Shown here one piece after another: positions 1-13,203 of a DNA stretch of 64,000 nt; positions within the stretch are counted from its first letter, which is position 1; each line of letters starts with the position of its first letter. Both the position numbers and the translations under genes were made by a program. The notes under the pieces were generated by a model. It was given only the letters and a program-made list of their open reading frames with translations. It did not search any database and was not told where the DNA came from. This stretch comes from Chlorops oryzae (lineage: Eukaryota; Arthropoda; Insecta; Diptera; Chloropidae). The DNA lies in contig CM035807.1 in assembly GCA_020466095.1 (NCBI GenBank), forward strand, positions 80,580,166-80,644,165. Reading direction: 5' to 3'.

Positions 1-3000
1 CCAAAAATTTTTTTTTTTGCCAATTTTAAATGCAATAGCATCTAATTGCCTTAGAATTAATTAAAATTTGCAAAATTGATGCGTTTTAAGACATTTTGGG
101 TATTGGGTTTTTTATCGAAAAATTTGGACGTATAATACCCTTGTTAAAAAAAATCCAAAAAATTTTTTTTTGCCAATTTTAAATGCAATAGCATCTATTG
201 CCTTAGAATTAATAAAAATTTGCAAAATTGATGCGTTTTAAGACATTTTGGGGTATTGGGTTTTTTATCGAAAAATTTGGACGTATAATACCCTTGTTAA
301 AAAAATCCAAAAATTTTTTTTTGCCAATTTTAAATGCAATAGCATCTAATTTGCCTTAGAATTAATAAAAATTTGCAAAATTGATGCGTTTTTAAGACAT
401 TTTGGGGTATTGGGTTTTTTATCGAAAAATTTGGACGTATAATACCCTTGTTTAAAAAAATCCAAAAATTTTTTTTTTGCCAATTTTAAATGCAATAGCA
501 TCTATTGCCTTAGAATTAATAAAAATTTGCAAAATTGATGCGTTTTAAGACATTTTGGGGTATTGGGTTTTTTATCGAAAAATTTGGACGTATAATACCC
601 TTGTTAAAAAAAATCCAAAAATTTTTTTTTGCCAATTTTAAATGCAATAGCATCTAATTGCCTTAGAATTAATAAAAATTTGCAAAATTGATGCGTTTTA
701 AGACATTTTGGGGTATTGGGTTTTTTATCGAAAAATTTGGACGTATAATACCCTTGTTAAAAAAAATCCAAAAATTTTTTTTTTGCCAATTTTAAATGCA
801 ATAGCATCTAATTGCCTTAGAATTAATAAAAATTTGCAAAATTGATGCGTTTTAAGACATTTTGGGGTATTGGGTTTTTTATCGAAAAATTTGGACGTAT
901 AATACCCTTGTTAAAAAAAATCCAAAAATTTTTTTTTTGCCAATTTTAAATGCAATAGCATCTAATTGCCTTAGAATTAATAAAAATTTGCAAAATTGAT
1001 GCGTTTTAAGACATTTTGGGGTATTGGGTTTTTTATCGAAAAATTTGGACGTATAATACCCTTGTTAAAAAAAATCCAAAAATTTTTTTTTTGCCAATTT
1101 TAAATGCAATAGCATCTAATTGCCTTAGAATTAATAAAAATTTGCAAAATTGATGCGTTTTAAGACAATTTTGGGGTATTGGGTTTTTTATCGAAAAATT
1201 TGGACGTATAATACCCTTGTTAAAAAAATCCAAAAATTTTTTTTTTGCCAATTTTAAATGCAATAGCATCTAATTGCCTTAGAATTAATAAAAATTTGCA
1301 AAATTGATGCGTTTTAAGACATTTTGGGGTATTGGGTTTTTTATCGAAAAATTTGGACGTATAATACCCTTGTTAAAAAAAATCCAAAAATTTTTTTTTT
1401 GCCAATTTTAAATGCAATAGCATCTATTTGCCTTAGAATTAATAAAAATTTGCAAAATTGATGCGTTTTAAGACATTTTGGGGTATTGGGTTTTTTATCG
1501 AAAAATTTGGACGTATAATACCCTTGTTAAAAAAAATCCAAAAAATTTTTTTTTTGCCAATTTTAAATGCAATAGCATCTATTTGCCTTAGAATTAATAA
1601 AAATTTGCAAAATTGATGCGTTTTAAGACATTTTGGGGTATTGGGTTTTTTATCGAAAAATTTGGACGTATAATACCCTTGTTAAAAAAATCCAAAAATT
1701 TTTTTTTTGCCAATTTTAAATGCAATAGCATCTAATTGCCTTAGAATTAATAAAAATTTGCAAAATTGATGCGTTTTAAGACATTTTGGGGTATTGGGTT
1801 TTTTTCGAAAATTTGGACGTATAATACCCTTGTTAAAAAAAATCCAAAAAATTTTTTTTTGCCAATTTTAAATGCAATAGCATCTATTGCCTTAGAATTA
1901 ATAAAAATTTGCAAAATTGATGCGTTTTAAGACATTTTGGGTATTGGGTTTTTTATCGAAAAATTTGGACGTTAATACCCTTGTTAAAAAAAATCCAAAA
2001 ATTTTTTTTTTTGCCAATTTTAAATGCAATAGCATCTAATGCCTTAGAATTAATAAAATTTGCAAAATTGATGCGTTTTAAGACATTTTGGGTATTGGGT
2101 TTTTATCGAAAAATTTGGACGTATAATACCCTTGTTAAAAAAATCCAAAAATTTTTTTTTGCAATTTTAAATGCAATAGCATCTAATTGCCTTAGAATAT
2201 ATAAAAATTTGCAAAATTGATGCGTTTTAAGACATTTTGGGTATTGGGTTTTTTATCGAAAAATTTGACGTATAATACCCTTGTTAAAAAAATCCAAAAA
2301 TTTTTTTTTGCAATTTTAAATGCAATAGCATCTATTGCCTAGAATTAATAAAAATTTGCAAAATTGATGCGTTTTAAGACATTTTGGGGTATTGGGTTTT
2401 TTATCGAAAAATTGGACGTATAATACCCTTGTTAAAAAAATCCAAAAAATTTTTTTTTTTGCCAATTTTAAATGCAATAGCATATAATGCCTTAGAATTA
2501 ATAAAAATTTGCAAATTGATGCGTTTTAAGACATTTTGGGGTATTGGGTTTTTTATCGAAAAAATTGAACGTATAATACCCTTGTTAAAAAAATCCAAAA
2601 ATTTTTTTTTTCCAATTTTAAATGCAATAGCATCTATTGCCTTAGAATTAATAAAAAATTTCAAAATTGATGCGTTTTAAGACATTTTGGGGTATTGGTT
2701 TTTTATCGAAAAATTTGGACGTATAATACCCTTGTAAAAAAATCCAAAATTTTTTTTTTGCCAATTTTAAATGCAATAGCATCTATTGCCTTAGAATTAA
2801 TAAAAATTTGCAAAATTGATGCGTTTTAAGACATTTTGGGGTATTGGGTTTTTTATCGAAAAATTTGGACGTATAATACCCTTGTTAAAAAAAATCCAAA
2901 AATTTTTTTTGCCAATTTTAAATGCAATAGCATCTATTTGCTTAGAATTATAAAAATTTGCAAAATTGATGCGTTTAAGACATTTTGGGGTATTGGGTTT

Positions 3001-3648
3001 TTTATCGAAAATTTGGACGTATAATACCTTGTTAAAAAAATCGAAAAATTTTTTTTTTGCCAATTTTAAATGCAATAGCATCTAATTTGCCTTAGAATTA
3101 ATAAAAATTTGCAAAATTGATGCGTTTTAAGACAATTTGGGGTATTGGGTTTTTTATCGAAAATTTGGACGTATAATACCCTTGTTAAAAAAAATCCCAA
3201 AATTTTTTTTTTTGCCAATTTTAAATGCAATAGCATCTATTGCCTTAGAATTAATAAAATTTGCAAAATTGATGCGTTTGTAAGACATTTTGGGGTATTG
3301 GGTTTTTTATCGAAAAATTTGGACGTATAATACCCTTGTTAAAAAAAATCCAAAAATTTTTTTTTTGCCAATTTTAATGCAATAGCATCTAATTGCCTTA
3401 GAATTAATAAAAATTTGCAAAATTGATGCGTTTTAAGACATTTTGGGGTATTGGGTTTTTTATCGAAAAATTTGGACGTATAATACCCTTGTTAAAAAAA
3501 TCCAAAAATTTTTTTTTTGCCAATTTTAAATGCAATAGCATCTATTTGCCTTAGAATTAATAAAAATTTGCAAAATTGATGCGTTTTAAGACATTTTGGG
3601 GTATTGGGTTTTTTATCGAAAAATTTGGACGTATAATACCCTTGTTAA
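1..3648. repeat. 154-bp satellite array, block 1
   Basis: Head-to-tail copies of an AT-rich unit of about 154 bp, roughly 23 copies, entering from beyond the left edge. Each unit contains, in order, the landmarks GATGCGTTTTAAGACATTTT, GGGGTATTGGG, TTTTTTATCGAAAAATTTGG, ACGTATAATACCCTTGTT, a palindromic A-tract/T-tract, then GCCAATTTTAAATGCAATAG and TTGCCTTAGAATTAATAAAA. Units here vary mostly in homopolymer length and by single-base deletions, clearly more than in the later blocks. The short reading frames crossing unit boundaries are products of the repeat and are not genes. Confidence 0.97.
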
Positions 3649-6115
3649 TTAAAAATATTTTTTTTTTTGCCAAAACAATAATCTAATTGCTTTTAATAAA
3701 TTTGCAATTTGCGTTTTAAATGAATAGACATCTACCCGTTTGCGCTTAGAACTTTAAAAATTTTCAAATCGAATAAATCGTTTTAATGCATTTGGGGTAA
3801 TTGGGTTTTTTATCCAAAGATTATTTGGACTGTATAATACCTTTGTTCATAAAATAATTAAAAATTATTTTTATTGACAATTTTAACATAGCAATATATT
3901 TGCTTAGAACTCTAATACGAAATTTGCATTTTGATTGCATTTTAAGACATTTGGAAAGTATTGTTTTATTTATTCGAAAAATTGGACGTTTAAAATAAAT
4001 TCCAAAAATGGTTTTTTTATCTGCATTTTAATGTCAATAGAAAATAACTTGCCTTAGATTAATAAATAATTTGTCATCGAACTAATTACTGTGTTTTAAG
4101 CATTGGGTAAATTGGTATTTTATAAAAAATTTTGAACGTGATATAACCTTTTAATAACAAATAAAATCTTTTATTTATTACACGAAAAAATTTTAATGCA
4201 TACATTAATTCAGAATCTAATAAAAATTCAAAGATAAGCCCACATTTTTTGGTATTGGTATTTTTATCCGTTAAACGTGAATTTGCCAACGTTATATTAC
4301 CAAAGGCTTCGAAAAAAAATCGGAAAATTTTTTGTTTTGAATTTTAAATGCAATAGCATCTAATTGCCTTAGAATTAATAAAAATTTGCAAAATTGATGC
4401 GTTTTAAGACAGGGTGATTTTCGATTCGGCTTAACGATTGTTAACGCCAGGAATTTTTTTTCTTCGCTTTTACGACGTGTATTATTTCTCAAATGATTTC
4501 AATATCGAATAAATCGATTTTTTTTAAGATTTATACCTATGGGTTTTTAGTTTGCCAACGTTATTTTTGTCCTTCAATAGTATTTCTTTCAAAAATCGTC
4601 ATACATTAACTAGAATTATAAAAATTGCAGAAATTATCTTATTGACATTTTTAACTAAGCGGTTATTTTAGTGAAATTTAGCGATAATCCTTTTAAATTC
4701 CAAATTTGTGTTTTCAATTTAAAGAATATGTATTCATCTATTGTCCTTAGAATTAAAAAAATTTGCAAAATTGATGCGTTTTAAGACATTTTGGGTATTG
4801 GGTTTTTTATCGAAAAATTGGCTATATCTTGTTATAAAAAATCAAAAATTTTTTTTTGCCAATTTTAAATGCAATAGCATCTATTGCCTTAGAATTAATA
4901 AAAATTTGCAAAATTGATGCGTTTTAAGACATTTTGGGGTATTGGGTTTTTTATCGAAAAATTTGGACGTATAATACCCTTGTTAAAAAATTCAAAAATT
5001 TTTTTTTTGCCAATTTTAAATGCAATAGCATCTATTTGCCTTAGAATTAATAAAAATTTGCAAAATTGATGCTTTTAAGACATTTTGGGGTATTGGGTTT
5101 TTTATCGAAAAATTTGGACGTATAATACCCGTTAAAAAAATCCAAAAATTTTTTTGCCAATTTTAAATGCAATAGCATCTATTTGCCTTAGAATTAATAA
5201 AAATTTGCAAATTGATGCGTTTTAAGACATTTGGGGTATTAAGGGTTTTTTCGGAAAATTTGGAAAGTTGTTAAAAAATGAAAATTTTTAATTTAATTGC
5301 AATTTTAAAGCAATAGCATTAATTTTTTAAAAATTTGCAAATTGATGCGTTTTGACTTTCAACGTTTTAACGCCTTTAAAAATCCTAAATTTGTATTTTT
5401 CTTTTCACAAAAATTTTTTAAATTGCAATGATCTAATTGCCTTTAGAATTATAGTAATCAAATTTGCAAAATATGAGCGTTTTAATATTTATTTTAACGC
5501 GAATGGTTTTAAGTTTGGTTTTTCGGCTTTGCGAGTGTTTTATTTTCTCAAAATGCTTTTTAATAAACAGTCAAAGAAATAAATCCGAAATTTTTTTTAT
5601 TTGGATTTTTTAACATAACTTAGCCGGTTTTTGTCTAACAATTATTTGCTCAATCGTTTTTTAATATCCTTAATTCGGTATTACGAAAACGGTTAAGAAA
5701 ATGTCGCATAATGCAAATACCTAATTAATTTTACACTATAGAATTATTATAAAAATTAAAATTGATGCTTTTAAAGATTCATTTTGGAAAGTAAAATTGG
5801 GTATTTTTATCTGACAAAATTTGGCACGTATAATACCCTTGTTAAAATTCCAAAAATTTTTTTTTTGCTTAAGTTTTTAAATCAATAATCTATTGCCTTA
5901 GATAAAAAAATTTGTACAAAAATTATGTGTTTTAAGCATTATTGGGTAAATTTGTGTTTAATTAATTTATCGTAGAATTTGGACTTTGGTATAAACCTTG
6001 TTTAATAAAATCAAATTTTTTTTTGCAATTTTAAAGCAAAGCATTATTTGCCTAGAATTAATAAAAATTTCAAAATTAGCGTTTTAAGACATTTTTTTGC
6101 GTCGTTTTTTAAAAA
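3649..6115. repeat. Degenerate, mosaic satellite stretch
   Basis: Satellite landmarks become scattered and corrupted from about 3649. An island of three to four good units lies at about 4740-5250. Between them are pieces that are not satellite. About 5345-5740 follows the spacer at 15735-16140: both share the phrases AACGTTTTAACGCC/AACGTTTTTTAACACGCC, CCGAAATTTTTTTTATTTGG and TTATTTGCTCAATCG in the same order. The phrase AAGCCCACATTTTTT near 4237 recurs near 15568. Satellite words are interleaved with spacer words inside single units, so this is either a decayed mosaic or a consensus made by averaging two different read populations. Confidence 0.8.
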
Positions 6116-9100
6116 ACCTTTAGTAATACCCTTGTATTCAAAAAAATTCAAAAATTTTTTCCAATTTTAATGCAAAGCATCTATTTGCCTTAGAATTAAT
6201 AAAAATTTGCAAAATTGATGCGTTTTAAGACATTTTGGGTATTGGGTTTTTTATCGAAAAATTTGGACGTATTAAAAAAAATCCAAAAATTTTTTTTTGC
6301 CAATTTAAATGCAATAGCATCTATTTGCCTTAGAATTAATAAAAATTTGCAAAATTGATGCGTTTTTAAGACATTTTGGGTATTGGGTTTTTTATCGAAA
6401 AATTTGGACGTATAATACCCTTGTTAAAAAAAATCCAAAAAATTTTTTTTTGCCAATTTTAAATGCAATAGCATCTAATTGCCTTAGAATTAATAAAAAT
6501 TTGCAAAATTGATGCGTTTTAAGACATTTTGGGGTATTGGGTTTTTTATCGAAAAATTTGGACGTATAATTTTTTTTTTGCCAATTTTAAATGCAATAGC
6601 ATCTATTTGCCTTAGAATTAATAAAAATTTGCAAAATTGATGCGTTTTAAGACATTTTGGGGTATTGGGTTTTTTATCGAAAAATTTGGACGTATAATAC
6701 CCTTGTTAAAAAAATTCCAAAAATTTTTTTTTTGCCAATTTTAAATGCAATAGCATCTATTTGCCTTAGAATTAATAAAAATTTGCAAAAATTGATGCGT
6801 TTTAAGACATTTTGGGGTATTGGGTTTTTTATCGAAAAATTTGGACGTATAATACCCTTGTTAAAAAAATTCCAAAAAATTTTTTTTTGCCAATTTTAAA
6901 TGCAATAGCATCTATTTGCCTTAGAATTAATAAAAATTTGCAAAATTGATGCGTTTTAAGACATTTTGGGGTATTGGGTTTTTTTATCGAAAAATTTGGA
7001 CGTATAATACCCTTGTTAAAAAAATTCCAAAAATTTTTTTTGCCAATTTTAAATGCAATAGCATCTATTTGCCTTAGAATTAATAAAAATTTGCAAAATT
7101 GATGCGTTTTAAGACATTTTGGGGTATTGGGTTTTTTATCGAAAAATTTGGACGTATAATACCCTTGTTAAAAAAATTCCAAAAAATTTTTTTTTGCCAA
7201 TTTTAAATGCAATAGCATCTATTTGCCTTAGAATTAATAAAAATTTGCAAAATTGATGCGTTTTAAGACATTTTGGGGTATTGGGTTTTTTATCGAAAAA
7301 TTTGGACGTAATACCCTTGTTTAAAAAAATTCCAAAAAATTTTTTTTTTGCCAATTTTAAATGCAATAGCATCTATTTGCCTTAGAATTAATAAAAATTT
7401 GCAAAATTGATGCGTTTTAAGACATTTTGGGGTATTGGGTTTTTTATCGAAAAATTTGGACGTATAATACCCTTGTTAAAAAAATTCCAAAAATTTTTTT
7501 TTTGCCAATTTTAAATGCAATAGCATCTATTTGCCTTAGAATTAATAAAAATTTGCAAAATTGATGCGTTTTAAGACATTTTGGGGTATTGGGTTTTTTA
7601 TCGAAAAATTTGGACGTTTACCTTGTTAAAAAAATTCCAAAAATTTTTTTTTTTGCCAATTTTAAATGCAATAGCATCTATTTGCCTTAGAATTAATAAA
7701 AATTTGCAAAATTGATGCGTTTTAAGACATTTTGGGGTATTGGGTTTTTTATCGAAAAATTTGGACGTATAATACCCTTGTTAAAAAAATTCCAAAAATT
7801 TTTTTTTGCCAATTTTAAATGCAATAGCATCTATTTGCCTTAGAATTAATAAAAATTTGCAAAATTGATGCGTTTTAAGACATTTTGGGGTATTGGGTTT
7901 TTTATCGAAAAATTTGGACGTATAATACCCTTGTTAAAAAAATTCCAAAAAATTTTTTTTTGCCAATTTTAAATGCAATAGCATCTATTTGCCTTAGAAT
8001 TAATAAAAATTTGCAAAATTGATGCGTTTTAAGACATTTTGGGGTATTGGGTTTTTTATCGAAAAATTTGGACGTATAATACCCTTGTTAAAAAAATTCC
8101 AAAAAATTTTTTTTTTGCCAATTTTAAATGCAATAGCATCTATTTGCCTTAGAATTAATAAAAATTTGCAAAATTGATGCGTTTTAAGACATTTTGGGGT
8201 ATTGGGTTTTTTATCGAAAAATTTGGACGTATAATACCCTTGTTAAAAAAATTCCAAAAATTTTTTTTTGCCAATTTTAAATGCAATAGCATCTATTTGC
8301 CTTAGAATTAATAAAAATTTGCAAAATTGATGCGTTTTAAGACATTTTGGGGTATTGGGTTTTTTATCGAAAAATTTGGACGTATAATACCCTTGTTAAA
8401 AAAATTCCAAAAATTTTTTTTTTGCCAATTTTAAATGCAATAGCATCTATTTGCCTTAGAATTAATAAAAATTTGCAAAATTGATGCGTTTTAAGACATT
8501 TTGGGGTATTGGGTTTTTTATCGAAAAATTTGGACGTATAATACCCTTGTTAAAAAAATTCCAAAAAATTTTTTTTTGCCAATTTTAAATGCAATAGCAT
8601 CTATTTGCCTTAGAATTAATAAAAATTTGCAAAATTGATGCGTTTTAAGACATTTTGGGGTATTGGGTTTTTTATCGAAAAATTTGGACGTATAATACCC
8701 TTGTTAAAAAAATTCCAAAAAATTTTTTTTTTGCCAATTTTAAATGCAATAGCATCTATTTGCCTTAGAATTAATAAAAATTTGCAAAATTGATGCGTTT
8801 TAAGACATTTTGGGGTATTGGTTTTTTATCGAAAAATTTGGACGTATAATACCCTTGTTAAAAAATTCCAAAAAATTTTTTTTGCCAATTTTAAATGCAA
8901 TAGCATCTATTTGCCTTAGAATTAATAAAAATTTGCAAAATTGATGCGTTTTAAGACATTTTGGGGTATTGGGTTTTTTATCGAAAAATTTGGACGTATA
9001 ATACCCTTGTTAAAAAAATTCCAAAAAATTTTTTTTTTTGCCAATTTTAAATGCAATAGCATCTATTTGCCTTAGAATTAATAAAAATTTGCAAAATTGA

Positions 9101-12100
9101 TGCGTTTTAAGACATTTTGGGGTATTGGGTTTTTTATCGAAAAATTTGGACGTATAATACCCTTGTTAAAAAAATTCCAAAAAATTTTTTTTTGCCAATT
9201 TTAAATGCAATAGCATCTATTTGCCTTAGAATTAATAAAAATTTGCAAAATTGATGCGTTTTAAGACATTTTGGGGTATTGGGTTTTTTATCGAAAAATT
9301 TGGACGTATAATACCCTTGTTAAAAAAATTCCAAAAAATTTTTTTTTGCCAATTTTAAATGCAATAGCATCTATTTGCCTTAGAATTAATAAAAATTTGC
9401 AAAATTGATGCGTTTTAAGACATTTTGGGGTATTGGGTTTTTTATCGAAAAATTTGGACGTATAATACCCTTGTTAAAAAAATTCCAAAAAATTTTTTTT
9501 GCCAATTTTAAATGCAATAGCATCTATTTGCCTTAGAATTAATAAAAATTTGCAAAATGGATGCGTTTTAAGACATTTTGGGGTATTGGGTTTTTTATCG
9601 AAAAATTTGGACGTATAATACCCTTGTTAAAAAAATTCCAAAAAATTTTTTTTGCCAATTTTAAATGCAATAGCATCTATTTGCCTTAGAATTAATAAAA
9701 ATTTGCAAAATTGATGCGTTTTAAGACATTTTGGGGTATTGGGTTTTTTATCGAAAAATTTGGACGTATAATACCCTTGTTAAAAAAATTCCAAAAATTT
9801 TTTTTGCCAATTTTAAATGCAATAGCATCTATTTGCCTTAGAATTAATAAAAATTTGCAAAATTGATGCGTTTTAAGACATTTTGGGGTATTGGGTTTTT
9901 TATCGAAAAATTTGGACGTATAATACCCTTGTTAAAAAAATTCCAAAAAATTTTTTTTTGCCAATTTTAAATGCAATAGCATCTATTTGCCTTAGAATTA
10001 ATAAAAATTTGCAAAAGAGATGCGTTTTAAGACATTTTGGGGTATTGGGTTTTTTATCGAAAAATTTGGACGTATAATACCCTTGTTAAAAAATTCCAAA
10101 AAATTTTTTTTTGCCAATTTTAAATGCAATAGCATCTATTTGCCTTAGAATTAATAAAAATTTGCAAAAGAGATGCGTTTTAAGACATTTTGGGGTATTG
10201 GGTTTTTTATCGAAAAATTTGGACGTATAATACCCTTGTTAAAAAAATTCCAAAAAATTTTTTTTTGCCAATTTTAAATGCAATAGCATCTATTTGCCTT
10301 AGAATTAATAAAAATTTGCAAAATTGATGCGTTTTTAAACATTTTGGGGTATTGGGTTTTTTATCGAAAAATTTGGACGTATAATACCCTTGTTAAAAAA
10401 ATTCCAAAAAATTTTTTTTTGCCAATTTTAAATGCAATAGCATCTATTTGCCTTAGAATTAATAAAAATTTGCAAAATTGATGCGTTTTAAGACATTTTG
10501 GGGTATTGGGTTTTTTATCGAAAAATTTGGACGTATAATACCCTTGTTAAAAAAAATCCAAAAAATTTTTTTTTGCCAATTTTAAATGCAATAGCATCTA
10601 TTTGCCTTAGAATTAATAAAAATTTGCAAAAGAGATGCGTTTTAAGACATTTTGGGGTATTGGGTTTTTTATCGAAAAATTTGGACGTATAATACCCTTG
10701 TTAAAAAAATTCCAAAAATTTTTTTTTTGCCAATTTTAAATGCAATAGCATCTATTTGCCTTAGAATTAATAAAAATTTGCAAAATTGATGCGTTTTAAG
10801 ACATTTTGGGGTATTGGTTTTTTATCGAAAAATTTGGACGTATAATACCCTTGTTAAAAAAATTCCAAAAAATTTTTTTTTGCCAATTTTAAATGCAATA
10901 GCATCTATTTGCCTTAGAATTAATAAAAATTTGCAAAATTGATGCGTTTTAAGACATTTTGGGGTATTGGGTTTTTTATCGAAAAATTTGGACGTATAAT
11001 ACCCTTGTTAAAAAAATTCCAAAAAAATTTTTTTTTGCCAATTTTAAATGCAATAGCATCTATTTGCCTTAGAATTAATAAAAATTTGCAAAAGAGATGC
11101 GTTTTAAGACATTTTGGGGTATTGGGTTTTTTATCGAAAAATTTGGACGTATAATACCCTTGTTAAAAAAATTCCAAAATTTTTTTTTTGCCAATTTTAA
11201 ATGCAATAGCATCTATTTGCCTTAGAATTAATAAAAATTTGCAAAATTGATGCGTTTTAAGACATTTTGGGGTATTCGGTTTTTTATCGAAAAATGTGGA
11301 CGTATAATACCCTTGTTAAAAAAATTCCAAAAAATTTTTTTTTGCCAATTTTAAATGCAATAGCATCTATTTGCCTTAGAATTAATAAAAATTTGCAAAA
11401 TTGATGCGTTTTTAAACATTTTGGGGTATTCGGTTTTTTATCGAAAAATTTGGACGTATAATACCCTTGTTAAAAAATTCCAAAAATTTTTTTTTGCCAA
11501 TTTTAAATGCAATAGCATCTATTTGCCTTAGAATTAATAAAAATTTGCAAAATTGATGCGTTTTAAGACATTTTGGGGTATTGGGTTTTTTATCGAAAAA
11601 TTTGGACGTATAATACCCTTGTTAAAAAAATTCCAAAAAATTTTTTTTTGCCAATTTTAAATGCAATAGCATCTATTTGCCTTAGAATTAATAAAAATTT
11701 GCAAAATTGATGCGTTTTAAGACATTTTGGGGTATTGGGTTTTTTATCGAAAAATTTGGACGTATAATACCCTTGTTAAAAAAATTCCAAAAAATTTTTT
11801 TTGCCAATTTTAAATGCAATAGCATCTATTTGCCTTAGAATTAATAAAAATTTGCAAAATTGATGCGTTTTAGGACATTTTGGGGTATTGGGTTTTTTAT
11901 CGAAAAATTTGGACGTATAATACCCTTGTTAAAAAAATTCCAAAAAATTTTTTTTTGCCAATTTTAAATGCAATAGCATCTATTTGCCTTAGAATTAATA
12001 AAAATTTGCAAAATTGATGCGTTTTAAGACATTTTGGGGTATTGGGTTTTTTATCGAAAAATTTGGACGTATAATACCCTTGTTAAAAAAATTCCAAAAA

Positions 12101-12204
12101 AATTTTTTTTTTGCCAAATTTTAAATGCAATAAGCATCTATTTGCCTTAGAATTAATAAAAATTTGCAAAATTGATGCGTTTTAAGACATTTTGGGGTAT
12201 TGGG
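6116..12204. repeat. 154-bp satellite array, block 2
   Basis: About 39 head-to-tail copies of the same unit and in the same orientation as block 1, but much more uniform (unit starts spaced 153-155 bp). A variant with GAGATGCG in place of TTGATGCG occurs at 10017, 10170, 10632 and 11094. The last three are exactly 462 bp (three units) apart, a local higher-order period. The array stops at 12204 after GGGGTATTGGG, followed by 20 bp of filler (ACCTATATTATATATATTGG) and then a half foldback element. Confidence 0.97.
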
Positions 12205-12224
12205 ACCTATATTATATATATTGG

Positions 12225-12539
12225 GACCCTAGGGTATCTCCTTCTATGATTTCCCGAAAAATGTATGGAGGTTAAGCGCTTGAACTCCATACATTTCTTG
12301 ATAAATCATAGAAGGAGTTGCCCTAGGGCTTTGAAATTTGGCATGGACGTTTCTATCTCTAGATCTAAGAGATTCCCAAAAAATTTTTGAAATCGAACCA
12401 CCCCAACCCCCTCAAACAGAAAACGGGTTTTTCCAAAATCCACAATTTTGAACCCACGGGACCGACATTCGGAATTTAACTTAATGTTATTCCCCAAAGT
12501 CGGAAAAGTTAAACTTCGTAACTCTGCCACGCCTACTTT
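12225..12539. mobile_element. Half of a foldback element (centre plus right arm)
   Basis: This matches the central hairpin and right arm of the complete foldback at 18811-19335; the left arm is missing. The right arm ends in TGCCACGCCTACTTT like the complete copy. The break falls at the left edge of the hairpin core, next to satellite and a short filler, so the element's centre marks one breakpoint of the duplication. Confidence 0.85.
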
Positions 12540-12590
12540 TTGTGCTACGCCCACTCAAAGTCCTCTGTCAGATATTCGTTACGTAAGAGC

Positions 12591-12676
12591 AGACCCGCAT
12601 CAGAACCAGACAACGTGCTTAGCTAAGACAATAAATTTTGTGTCTTAGCTAGGCACGTTGGTTTTGATGCGGGTCT
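12591..12676. repeat. 86-bp near-perfect hairpin (copy 1)
   Basis: AGACCCGCATCA at the left is mirrored by TGATGCGGGTCT at the right, and the arms continue inward through CAACGTGCTTAGCTAAGACA against TGTCTTAGCTAGGCACGTTG, around a loop of about 9 AT-rich bases. Arms are about 38 bp with a few mismatches. It lies beyond the likely Drp1 poly(A) site. It could be a minimal MITE or a transcribed hairpin; the sequence does not decide. Confidence 0.8.
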
Positions 12677-12790
12677 CCGCTATGCCAGTTGGTGTTTGAA
12701 CATGTCGTGATAATAGAACAATTACACTCGGTTTTCTCGAGTCAAGAACTGAAAATACAAAAGATCAATAACTTACGACGTGATCATTAC

Positions 12791-12796
12791 TTTATT
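12791..12796 (-). promoter_or_regulatory. Possible Drp1 poly(A) signal in truncated copy
   Basis: AATAAA on the minus strand, about 410 nt after the stop codon; the same signal is in the intact copy. Confidence 0.35.
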
Positions 12797-13203
12797 TCTC
12801 AAAATTTAATTGGTAACTCTTTTCAACAAGTTATTTTCTAAATATCTAGTGATTATGCTTAGCTATATGAATTTTTCAGGGAAGAGGGAAATATGTGTTT
12901 TATCAAAAGCGTGCAATCTTTAATTTTCTTCTCGCGTTCGAAATTCATTTAAAACGTTTTTAAAATTTCAATAAAATATCATTCTAACAGAGAAATTAAA
13001 TAACAGATTTTGTTTTTTTTTTTTTCGTTTTCGTCTATTCCAAATGCACGAATGGGTATTTTGAATAGGATAATAAAAAGGGTCTAAAATAAATAGAATA
13101 TTGTTTTGGTACTGCAAATGCAAGCGATGATAAGGTCTCTCTTCATGCACCATCCGAACATATGGCATCGGGAATTCGGTCGCTGATGGTTCCTTTCTTT
13201 CCT

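Noticed and set aside
1033..12105. Many 60-98 codon reading frames rich in F, I, K and N in the satellite
   Set aside because: They are the same repeat unit read through; their length depends on homopolymer indels and they occur on both strands.
1..12204. CRISPR-like or other spacer-bearing array
   Set aside because: Units are contiguous full-length satellite copies without unique spacers, in a eukaryotic genome.
12306..12648. Overlapping reading frames of 82 and 66 codons, repeated at 19102-19444 and mirrored at 18838-19086
   Set aside because: They lie in the arms of the foldback element and mirror each other; no protein family is suggested.
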